Shown piece by piece: positions 47,601 to 60,122 of a stretch of 64,000 nt of DNA. This DNA is from Owenia fusiformis (lineage: Eukaryota > Annelida > Polychaeta > Sabellida > Oweniidae), in NCBI GenBank assembly GCA_903813345.2, contig CAIIXF020000011.1, positions 8,084,571-8,148,570 on the forward strand, read 5' to 3'. The first letter of the stretch is position 1; each line of letters opens with the position of its first letter. The notes below the pieces were generated by a model. That model was given only the letters and a program-made list of their open reading frames with translations. It did not search any database and was not told the DNA's origin. A program made the position numbers and the translations under genes.

Positions 47601-50600
47601 AAAGGGTTGGCATGTACCAGTGTGACGTACGACTGGTCGGACAATTGACATTTCGTCAAGAGCGCAAATTGCATAAGCGATTTGAGACGAATTGGACATT
47701 ATATATCCCCCTAACAGAGAAGTCAATCGATACATCCCTCCTTTGGCAAACGTAAAAATGAATACATAAACGTCTCACAATATATCAAAATAGTCGCTGC
47801 TACCAGTGTACCAGTGTGATGTACAGCTGGTCCGAAAATTGACATTCCGTACATAGCCCAAAGTAAATCAGACTTGTATGACAAATTAGATACTCAATAT
47901 ATCATGAATAGTGGGACCAATCAACAAGTCCTCGGTAGGGCAAATGTCAAAATGTATCCTGAAACATCTCACTAAATAACAAATATCATGCTGTCACCAG
48001 CGTTACGTACGACCTATCCGAAAATTGACATTTCCTCCAGAGCACAAACTGCATCATAGATTTAAGACGAATTTGATATAAAATATATCACGAACGGGAA
48101 CATCATTCATTAAATCCATTCAAGAGCATACTCCAAAATATATACTTAAACGTCTCACAAAATTGCAAAGGACTGGCATGTACCAGTGTGACGTACGACT
48201 GGTCGGAAAATTGACATTTCGTCAAGAGCGCAAATTACATAAGCGATTGAAGACGAATTGGATATTATATATCCCCCTAACAGAGAAGTCAATCGACACA
48301 TCCCTCCTTTAGCAAACGTAAAAATATATACATAAACGTCTCACAATATATCAAACTAGTCGCTACTACCAGTGCGATGTACAGCTGGTCCGAAAATTGA
48401 CATTCCGTACATAGCCCAAAGTAAATAAGACTTGTATGACAAATTAGATACTCACTATCTCATGAATAGTATGACCAATCAACAAGTCCTCGGTAGGGAA
48501 AATGTCAAAATGTATCCTGAAACATCTTACTAAATAACAAATATCATGCTATCACCAGCGTTACGTACGACTGGTCCGAATATTGGCATTTCCTCCAGAG
48601 CACAAACTGCATCATAGATTTAAGACGAATTAGATATAAAATATATCACGAACAGGAACATCATTCATTGAATCCATTCAAGAGCATACTCCAAGATATA
48701 TACTTTAACGTCTCACAAAATTGCAAAGGACTGGCATGTACCAATGTGACGTACGACTGGTCGGAAAATTGAGATTTCGTCAAGAGCGCAAATTGCATAA
48801 GCGATTTAAGACGAATTGGATATTATATATCCCCCTAACAGAGAAGTCAATTGATACATCCCTCCCTTGGCAAACGTAAAAAATATATATATTAACGTCT
48901 CACAATATAGCAAACTAGTCACTGCTACCAGTGCGATGTACAGCTGGTCCGAAAATTGACATTCCGTACATAGCCCAAAGTAAATCAGACTTGTATGACA
49001 AATTAGATACTCAATATCTCATGAATAGTATGACCAATCAACACGTCCTCGATAGGGCAAATTTCAAAATGTATCCTGAAACATCTCACTAAATAACAAA
49101 TATCATGCTGTCACCAGCGTTACGTACGACTGGTCCGAAAATTGACATTTCCTCCAGAGCACAAACCGCATCACAGATTTAAGACGAATTAGATATAAAA
49201 TATATCATGAACGGGAACATTATTCATTAAATCCATTCAAGAGCATACTCCAAGATATATACTTAAACGTCTCACAAAATTGCAAAGGACTGGCATGTAC
49301 CAGTGTGACGTACAACTGGTCGGAAAATTGACATTTTGTCAAGAGCGCAAATTGCATACGAGATTTAAGACGAATTTGATATTATATATCTCCCTAACAG
49401 AGAAGTCAATCGATACATCCCTCCCTTGGCAAACGTAAAAATATATACATTAACGTCTCACAATATAGCAAACTAGTCGCTGCTACCAGTGCGATGAACA
49501 GTTGGTCCGAAAATTGACATTCCGTACATAGCCCAAAGTAAATCAGACTTGTATGACAAATTAGATACTCAATATATCATGAATAGTTTGACCAATCAAC
49601 ACGTCCTCGGTAGGGAAAATGTCAAAATGTATCCTGAAACATCTCACCAAATAACAAATATCATGCTGTCACCAGTGTTACGTACGACTTGTCCGAAAAT
49701 TGACATTTCCTCCAGAGCACAAACTGCATCATAGATTTAAGACGAATTAGATATAAAATATATCACGAACGGGAACATCACTCATTGAATCCATTTAAGA
49801 GCATACTCCAAAATATATACTTAAACGTCTCACAAAATTGCAAAGGACTGGAAGATACAAGTGTGACGTACGACTGGTCGGAAAATTGACATTTCGTCAA
49901 GAGCGCAAATTGCATAAGCGATCTAAGACGAATTGGGTATTATATATCCCCCTAACATGAGAAGTCAATCGATACATCTCTCCTTTGGCAAACATTAAAA
50001 TATATACATAAACGTCTCACAATAAATCAGACTAGTCGCACATACCAGTGCGATGTACAGCTGGTCCGAAAATTGACATTCCGTACATAGCTCAAAGTAA
50101 ATCAGACTTGTATGACAAATTAGATACTCAATATCTCATGAAACGAATGACCAATCAACAAGTCCACGGTAGGGCAAATGTCAAAATGTATCCTGAAACA
50201 TCTCACTGAAAAACAAATATCATGCTGCCACCAGCGTTACGTACGACTGGTCCGAAAATTGACATTTCCTCCAGAGCACAAACTGCATCATAGATTTAAG
50301 ACGAATTAGATATAAAATATATCACGAACGGGGACATCATTCATTAAATCCATTCAAGAGCATGCACCAAAATATATACTTCAACGTCTCACAAAATTGC
50401 AAAGGACTGGCATGTACCAGTGTGACGTACGACTGGTCGGAAAATTGACATTTCGTCAAGATCGCAAATTGCATAAGCGATTTGAGACGAATTGGATATT
50501 ATATATCCCCCTAACAGAGAAGTCAATCGATACATCCCTCCTTTGTCAAACGTAAAAATATATACATAAACGTCTCAAAATATATCAAACTAGTCGCTGC

Positions 50601-53600
50601 TACCAGTGCGATGTACAGCTGGTCCGAAAATTGACATTCCGTACATAGCCCAAAGTAAATCAGACTTGTATGACAAATTAGATACTCACTATCTCATGAA
50701 TTGTATGACCAATCAACAAGTCCTCGGTAGGGCAAATGTCAAAATGTACCCTGAAACATCTCACTAAATAACAAATATCATGCTGTCACCAGCGTTACGT
50801 ACGACTGGTCCGAAAATTGACATTTCCTCCAGAGCACAAACTGCATCATAGATTTAAGACGAATTAGATATAAAATATATCACGAACGGGAACATCATTC
50901 ATTGAATTCATTCAAGAGCATACTCCAAAATATATACTTAAACGTCTCACAAAATTGCAAAGGACTGGAAGATACAAGTGTGACGTACGACTGGTCGGAA
51001 AATTGACATTTCGTCAAGAGCGCAAATTGCATAAGCGATCTAAGACGAATTGGGTATTAAATATCCCCCTAACATGAGAAGTCAATCGATACATCTCTCC
51101 TTTGGCAAACATAAAAATATATACATAAACGTCTCACAATAAATCAAACTAGTCGCAGCTACCAGTGCGATGTACAGCTGGTTCGAAAATTGACATTCCG
51201 TACATAGCTCAAAGTAAATCAGACTTGTATGACAAATTAGATACTCAATATCTCATGAAACGAATGACCAATCAACAAGTCCACGGTAGGGCAAATGTCA
51301 AAATGTATCCTGAAACATCTCACTGAATAACAAATATCATGCTGCCACCAGCGTTACGTACGACTGGTCCGAAAATTGACATTTCCTCCAGAGCACAAAC
51401 TGCATCATAGATTTAAGACGAATTAGATATAAAATATATCACGAACGGGAACATCATTCATTAAATCCATTCAAGAGCATACACCAAAATATATACTTCA
51501 ACGTCTCACAAAATTGCAAAGGACTGGCATGTACCAGTGTGACGTACGACTGGTCGGAAAATTGACATTACGTCAAGATCGCAAATTGCATAAGCGATTT
51601 GAGACGAATTGGATATTATATATCCCCCTAACAGAGAAGTCAATCGATACATCCCTCCTTTGTCAAACGTAAAAATATATACATAAACGTCCCAAAATAT
51701 ATCAAACTAGTCGCTGCTACCAGTGCGATGTACAGCTGGTCCGAAAATTGACATTCCGTACATAGCCCAAAGTAAATCAGACTTGTATGACAAATTAGAT
51801 ACTCACTATCTCATGAATTGTATGACCAATCAACAAGTCCTCGGTAGGGCAAATGTCAAAATGTACCCTGAAACATCTCACTAAATAACAAATATCATGC
51901 TGTCACCAGCGTTACGTACGACTGGTCCGGAAATTGACATTTCCTCCAGAGCACAAACTGCATCATAGATTTAAGACGAATTAGATATAAAATATATCAC
52001 GAACGGGAACATCATTCATTAAATCCATTTAAGAGCATACTCAAAAATATATACTTAAACGTCTCACAAAATTGCAAAGGACTGGGAGATACAAGTGTGA
52101 CGTACGACTGGTCGGAAAATTGACATTTCGTCAAGAGCGCAAATTGCATAAGCGATCTAAGACGAATTGGGTATTATATATCCCCCTAACATGAGAAGTC
52201 AATCGATACATCTCTCCTTTGGCAAACGTAAAAATATATACATAAACGTCACACAATAAATCAAACTAGTTGCAGCTACCAGTGCGATGTCCAGCTGGTC
52301 CGAAAATTGACATTCCAAACATAGCCCAAAGTAAATCAGACTTGTATGACAAATTAGATATTCAATATCTCATGAAAAGAATGACCAATCAACAAGTCCT
52401 CGGTAGGGCAAATGTCAAAATGTATCCTAAAACATGTCACTGAATAACAAATATCATGCTGCCACCAGCGTTACGTACGACTGGTCCGAAAATTGACATT
52501 TCCTCCAGAGCACAAACTGTATCATAGATTTAAGACGAATTAGATATAAAATATATCACGAACGGGAACATCATTGATTAAATCCATTCAAGAGCATACT
52601 CCAAGATATATACTTAAACGTCTCACAAAATTGCAAAGGACTGGCATGTACCAGTGTGACGTACGACTGGTCGGAAAATTGACATTTCGTCAAGAGCGCA
52701 AATTGCATGAGCAATTTAAGACGAATTGGATATTATATATCCCCCTAACAGAGAAGTCAATCGAAACATCCCTCCTTTGGCCAACGTAAAAATATATACA
52801 TAAACGTCTCACAATATATCAAACTAGTCGCTGCTAACAGTGCGATGTACAGCTGGTCCGAAAATTGACATTCCGTACAATTAGCCCAAAGTAAATCAGA
52901 CTTGTATGACAAGTTAGATACTCAATATCTCATTAATAGTATGACCAATCAACAAGTTTTAGGTAGGGCAAATGTCAAAATGTAACCTGAAACATCTCAG
53001 GAAATAACAAATATCACACTGTCACCAGCGTTACGTACGACTGGTCCGAAAATTGACATTTCCTCAAACTGCACAAACTGCATCATAGATTTAAGACGAA
53101 TTAGATATAAAATATATCACGAACAGGAACATCATTCATTAAATCCATTCAACAGCATACACCAATATATATACCTAAACGTCTCACAAAATTGCAAAGG
53201 ACTGGCATGTACCAGTGTGACGTACGACTGGTCGGGAAATTGACATTTCGTCAAGAGCGCAAATTGCATAAGCGATTTAAGACGAATTGGATATTATAAT
53301 ATATCCCCCTAACAGAGAAGTCAATCGATACATCCCTCCTTTGGCAAAAGTAAAAATATATACATAAACGTCTCACATATATCAAACTAGTCGCTGCTAC
53401 CAGTGTGATGTACAGCTGATCCGAAAACTTACATTCCGTACATAGCCCAAAGTAAATCAGACTTGTATGACAAATAAGATACTCAATATATCATGAATAG
53501 AATGACCAATCAACAAGTCCTCGGTAGGGAAAATGTAAAAATGTATCCTGAAACATCTCACTAAATAACAAATATCATGCTGCCACCAGCGTTATGTACG

Positions 53601-56600
53601 ACTGGTCCGAAAATTGACATTTCCTCCAGAGCACAAACTGCATCATAGATTTAAGACGAATTAGATATAAAATATATCACGAACGGGAACATCATTGATT
53701 AAATTAATTCAAGAGCATACTCCAAGATATATACTTAAACGTCTCACAAAATTGCAAAGGACTGGCATGTACCAGTGTGACGTACGACTGGGCGGAAAAT
53801 TGACATTTCGTCAAGAGCGCAAATTGCATGAGCAATTTAAGACGAATTGGATATTATATATCCCCCTAACAGAGAAGTCAATCGATACATCCCTCCTTTG
53901 GCAAACGTAAAAGTATATACATAAACGTCTCACAATATATCAAACTAGTCGCTGCTACCAGTGTGATGTACAGCTGGTCCAAAAATTGACATTCCGTACA
54001 TAGCCCAAAGTAAATCAGACTTGTATGACAAATTAGATACTCAATATCTCATGAATAGTATGACCAATCAACACGTCCTCGGTAGGGCAAATGTCAAAAT
54101 GTATCCTGAAACATCTCACTGAATAACAAATATCATGCTGTCACCAGCGTTACGTACGACTGGTCCGAAAATTGACATTTCCTCCAGAGCACAAATTGCA
54201 TCATAGATTTAAGACGAATTAGATATAAAATATATCATGAACGGGAACATTATTCATTAAATCCATTCAAGAGCATACTCCAAGATATATACTTAAACGT
54301 CTCACAAAATTGCAAAGGACTGACATGTACAAGTGTGACGTACAACTCGTCGGAAAATTGACATTTTGTCAAGAGCGCAAATTGCATACACGATTTAAGA
54401 CGAATTTGATATTATATATCTACCTAACAGAGAAGTCAATCGATACATCCCTCCCTTGGCAAACGTAAAAATATATACATTAACGTCTCACAATATAGCA
54501 AACTAGTCGCTGCTACCAGTGCGATAAACAGTTGGTCCGAAAATTGACATTCCGTACATAACCCAAAGTAAATCAGACTTGTATGACAAATTAGATACTC
54601 AATATATCATGAATAGTTTGACCAATCAAAACGTCCTCGGTAGGGAAAATGTCAAAATGTATCCTGAAACATCTCACTAAATAACAAATATCATGCTGTC
54701 ACCAGCGTTACGTACGACTGGTCCGGAAATTGACATTTCCTCCAGAGCACAAACTGCATCATAGATTTAAGACGAATTAGATATAAAATATATCACGAAC
54801 GGGAACATCATTCATTGAATCCATTCAAGAGCATACTCCAAAATATATACTTAAACGTCTCACAAAATTGCAAAGGACTGGAAGATACAAGTGTGACGTA
54901 CGACTGGTCGGAAAATTGACATTTCGTCAAGAGCGCAAATTGCATAAGCGATCTAAGACGAATTGGCTATTATATATCCCCCTAACATGAGAAGTCAATC
55001 GATACATCTCTCCTTTGGCAAACATTAAAATATATACATAAACGTCTCACAATAAATCAAACTAGTCGCAGCTACCAGTGCGATGTACAGCTGGTCCGAA
55101 AATTGACATTCCGTACATAGCCCAAAGTAAATCAGACTTGTATGACAAATTAGATACTCAATATCTCATGAAACGAATGACCAATCAACAAGTCCTCGGT
55201 AGGGCAAACGTCAAAATGTATCCTGAAACATCTCACTGAATAACAAATATCATGCTGCCACCAGCGTTACGTACGACTGGTCCGAAAATTGACATTTCCC
55301 CAGAGCACAAACTGCATCATAGATTTAAGACGAATTAGATATGAAATATATCACGAACGGGAACATCATTCATTAAATCCATTCAAGAGCATACTCCAAA
55401 ATATATACTTGAACGACTCACAAAATTGCAAAGGACTGGCATGTACCAGTGTGACGTACGACTGGTCGGAAAATTGACATTTCGTCAAGATCGCAAATTG
55501 CATAAGCAATTTGAGACGAATTGGATATTATATATCCCCCTAACAGAGAAGTCAATCGATACATCCCTCCTTTGTCAAACGTAAAAATATATACATAAAC
55601 GTCTCAAAATATATCAAACTAGTCGCTGCTACCAGTGCGATGTACAGCTGGTCCGAAAATTGACATTCCGTACATAGCCCAAAGTAAATCAGACTTGTAT
55701 GACAAATAAGATACTCACTATCTCATGAATTGTATGACCAATCAACTAGTCCTCGGTAGGGCAAATGTCAAAATGTACCTTGAAACATCTCACTAAATAA
55801 CAAATATCATGCTGTCACCAGCGTTACGTACGACTGGTCCGGAAATTGACATTTCCTCCAGAGCACAAACTGCATCATAGATTTTAGGCGAATTAGATAT
55901 AAAATATATCACGAACGGGAACATCATTCATTAAATTCATTCAAGAGCATACTCCAAAATATATACTTAAACGTCTCACAAAATTGCAAAGGACTGGCAT
56001 GTAGCAGTGTGACGTACGACTGGTCGGAAAATTGACATTTCGTCAAGATCGCAAATTTCATAAGCGATTTGAGACGAATTGGGTATTATATATCCTCCTA
56101 ACAGAGAAGTCAATCGATACATCCCTCCTTTGGCAAACGTAAAAATATATACACAAACGTCTCAAAATATATCAAACTAGTCGCTGCTACCAGTGCGATG
56201 TACAGCTGGTCCGAAAATTGACATTCCGTACATATCCTAAAGTAAATCAGACTTGTATGACAAATTAGATACTCACTATCTCATGAATAGTATGACCAAT
56301 CAACAAGTCCTCGGTAGGGCAAATGTCAAAATGTACCCTGAAACATCTCACTAAATAACAAATATCATGCTGTCACCAGCGTTACGTACGACTGGTCCGG
56401 AAATTGACATTTCCTCCAGAGCACAAACTGCATCATAGATTTAAGACGAATTAGATATAAAATATATCACGAACGGGAACATCATTCATTAAATCCATTC
56501 AAGAGCATACTCCAAAATATATACTCAAACGTCTCACAAAATTGCAAAGGACTGGAAGATACAAGTGTGACGTACGACTGGTCGGAAAATTGACATTTCG

Positions 56601-59230
56601 TCAAGAGCGCAAATTGCATAAGCGATCTAAGACGAATTGGGTATTATATATCCCCCTAACATGAGAAGTCAATCGATACATCTCTCCTTTGGCAAACATA
56701 AAAATATATACATAAACGTCTCACAATAAATCAAACTAGTCGCAGCTACCAGTGCGATGTACAGCTGGTCCGAAAATTGACATTCCGTACATAGCTCAAA
56801 GTAAATCAGACTTGTATGACAAATTAGATACTCAATATCTCATGAAACGAATGACCAATCAACAAGTCCTCGGTAGGGCAAATGTCAAAATGTATCCTGA
56901 AACATCTCACTGAATAACAAATATCATGCTGCCACCAGCGTTACGTACGACACACCGAAAATTGACATTTCCTCCAGAGCACAAACTGCATCATAGATTT
57001 AAGACGAATTAGATATAAAATATATCACGAACGGGAACATCATTCATTAAATCCATTCAAGAGCATACTCCAAAATATATACTTAAACGTCTCACAAAAT
57101 TGCAAAGGACTGGAATGTACCAGTGTGACGTACGACTGGTCGGAAAATTGACATTTCGTCAAGATCGCAAATTGCATAAGCGATTTGAGACGAATTGGAT
57201 ATTATATATCCCCCTAACAGAGAAGTCAATTGATACATCCCTCCTTTGTCAAACGTAAAAATATATACATAAACGTCTCATAATATATCAAACTAGTCGC
57301 TGCTACCAGTGCGATGTACAGCTGGTCCGAAAATTGACATTCCGTACATAGCCCAAAGTAAATCAGACTTGTATGACAAATTAGATACTCACTATCTCAT
57401 GAATTGTATGACCAATCAACAAGTCCTCGGTAGGGCAAATGTCAAAATGTACCCTGAAACATCTCACTAAATAACAAATATCATGCTGTCACCAGCGTTA
57501 CGTACGACTGGTCCGGAAATTGACATTTCCTCCAGAGCACAAACTGCATCATAGTTTTAAGACGAATTAGATATAAAATATATCACGAACGGGAACATCA
57601 TTCATTAAATCCATTCAAGAGCATACTCCAAAATATATACTTAAACGTCTCACAAAATTGCAAAGGACTGGCATGTACCAGTGTGACGTACGACTGGTCG
57701 GAAAATTGACATTTCGTCAAGATCGCAAATTGCATAAGCGATTTGAGACGAATTGGGTATTATATATCCCCCTAACAGAGAAGTCAATCGATACATCCCT
57801 CCTTTGGCAAACGTAAAAATATATACATAAACGTCTCAAAATATATCAAACTAGTCGCTGCTACCAGTGCGATGTACAGCTGGTCCGAAAATTGACATTC
57901 CGTACATATACCAAAGGAAATCAGACTTGTATGACAAGATAGATACTCAATATCTCATGAAACGAATGACCAATCAACAAGTCCTCGGTAGGGCAAATGT
58001 CAAAATGTATCCTGAAACATCTCACTGAATAACAAATATCATGCTGCCACCAGCGTTACGTACGACACACCGAAAATTGACATTTCCTCCAGAGCACAAA
58101 CTGCATCATAGATTTAAGACGAATTAGATATAAAATATATCACGAACGGGAACATCATTCATTAAATCCATTCAACAGCATACTCCAATATATATACTTA
58201 AACGTCTCAGAAAATTGCAAAGGACTGCCATGTACCAGTGTGACATACGACTGGTCGGAAAATTGACATTTCGTCAAGAGCGCAGATTGCATAAGCGATT
58301 TAAGACGAATTGGATATTATATATCCCCCTAACAGAGAAGTCAATCGATACATCCCTCCTTTGTCAAACGTAAAAATATATACATAAACGTCTCAAAATA
58401 TATCAAACTAGTCGCTGCTACCAGTGCGATGTACAGCTGGTCCGAAAATTGACATTCCGTACATAGCCCAAAGTAAATCAGACTTGTATGACAAATAAGA
58501 TACTCAATAGCTCATGAATTGTATGACCAATCAACAAGTCCTCGGTAGGGCAAATGTCAAAATGTACCCTGAAACATCTCACTAAATAACAAATATCATG
58601 CTGTCACCAGCGTTACGTACGACTGGTCCGGAAATTGTCATTTCCTCCAGAGCACAAACTGCATCATAGATTTAAGACGAATTAGATATAAAATATATCA
58701 CGAACGGGAACATCATTCATTAAATCCATTCAAGAGCATACTCCAAAATATATACTTAAACGTCTCACAAAATTGCAAAGGACTGGCATGTAGCAGTGTG
58801 ACGTACGACTGGTCGGAAAATTGACATTTCGTCAAGATCGCAAATTGCATAAGCGATTTGAGACGAATTGGGTATTATATATCCCCCTAACAGAGAAGTC
58901 AATCGATACATCCCTCCTTTGGCAAACGTAAAAATATAAACATAAACGTCTCAAAATATATCAAACTAGTCGCTGCTACCAGTGCGATGTACAGCTGGTC
59001 CGAAAATTGACATTCCGTACATAGCCCAAAGTAAATCAGACTTGTATGACAAATTAGATACTCAATATCTTATGAATAGTATGACCAATCAACAAGTCCT
59101 AGGTAGGGCAAATGTAAAAATGTATCCTGAAACATCTCACTAAATAACAAATATCATGCTGCCACCAGCGTTACGTACGACTGGTCCGAAAATTTCCTCC
59201 AGACATTTCCTCCAGAGCACAAACTGCATC
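35647..59230 (+). repeat. Satellite block, forward orientation, 558-bp trimer higher-order repeat
   Basis: About 127 monomers of 186 bp. The measured steps at 43,582, 43,768, 43,954 and 44,140 are each 186 bp. Monomer types are A (CATTTCGTCAAGAGCGCAAA), B (CATTCCGTACATAGCCCAAA) and C (CATTTCCTCCAGAGCACAAA), repeating as A-B-C (558 bp). Longer periods: 5.03 kb (37,240 to 42,267; 49,571 to 54,601) and 1,117 bp (49,951, 51,068, 52,185). Trimer order breaks at about 45,989 (A skipped) and 47,165 (B joins A). As 186 is 62 codons, 60-80-codon frames such as 45,056-45,301 recur in nearly identical form; stops interrupt every trimer. No function is claimed. Confidence 0.97.
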
Positions 59231-59786
59231 ATAGATTTGAGACAAATTAGATATAAAATATATCACGAACGGAAACATAAGTCATTCTATCTTTCGTAGA
59301 GCAAACGTAGCAACATATTCTGAAACGTCTCTCAAACCAGCAAAGGACGAGCTAGCACCAGCGTAAAGTGCGACTGGTCAGAAAAGAGCGCAATAAAAAT
59401 CAAAGCTTTATGTCAAATTAGATACCCAATATATCACGAATAGAATGACTACTCAACAAGTCCATGGTAGAGCAAATGCAAAAATATATACTTTAACGTC
59501 TCTCAAACTAACAACTTACGTGCTGCTACCAGTGTGACGTGAGACTGGTTCGAAAATTGACATTTTGTCTAGAGTGCAATGTAAATCAGAGCTTTACGAC
59601 AAATTACATATTCCACATCTCTCGAATAGAATGACTAATCAACAAATCCTTTGTAGAGCAAATGTAAAGATGTATCCTTCAAAATCTCATTTATTAGCAA
59701 ATATAGCATCCTGCCACCAACGTTACGTACGACTGGTCAGAAAATTGACATTTCGTCTATATCGCAAACTATATCAGCGATTTAAG
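59231..59786 (+). repeat. Internal copy of the diverged satellite edge
   Basis: Three edge-type monomers almost identical to 27,978-28,532 (shared: GGAAACATAAGTCATTCTAT, GGACGAGCTAGCACCAGCG, GACTGGTTCGAAAATTGAC; offset about 31,253 bp). They sit between homogeneous forward monomers and the repeat F insert. A short internal duplication (TTTCCTCCAGACATTTCCTC) at 59,193 marks the junction. Confidence 0.85.
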
Positions 59787-60122
59787 GTGCCATGGAAGTT
59801 AACAGGAAATGAAAAAACAGGAAGTGACAAAATATTTTGCATTTTTAAACATTTTTTGAACAAAGATAACAGAGTTCTGTTTTGACCTCCAGTCAATTCA
59901 ACTAGTTCCAAATACCATTTACAGGTCCATGATCACAATGTCCATGGTCAGAATGACCCTAAACATGATGAAATAACCCTTTTCAGCCCTTTGAATATGT
60001 GACTGAAAAATAGCTAAAAGAAGGAGGTAGGAAAGGTCACTGAACAGAATCTTTCGAATTTTTCAGAAAATGTGCCCAATATATTGCTCTAAATGATACA
60101 ATCTTTGAAATTTTAGACAATT
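59787..60122. mobile_element. Repeat F insert at a satellite orientation switch (right)
   Basis: Same insert, same flanking bases (GCGATTTAAG on the left, GCAATTTTGTGAGACG on the right) and same orientation as 28,533-28,834. It includes the segment CCCTTTGAATATGTGACTG that the other copy lacks. The 106-codon frame at 59,565-59,885 crosses from satellite into the insert and is not a gene. Confidence 0.8.
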
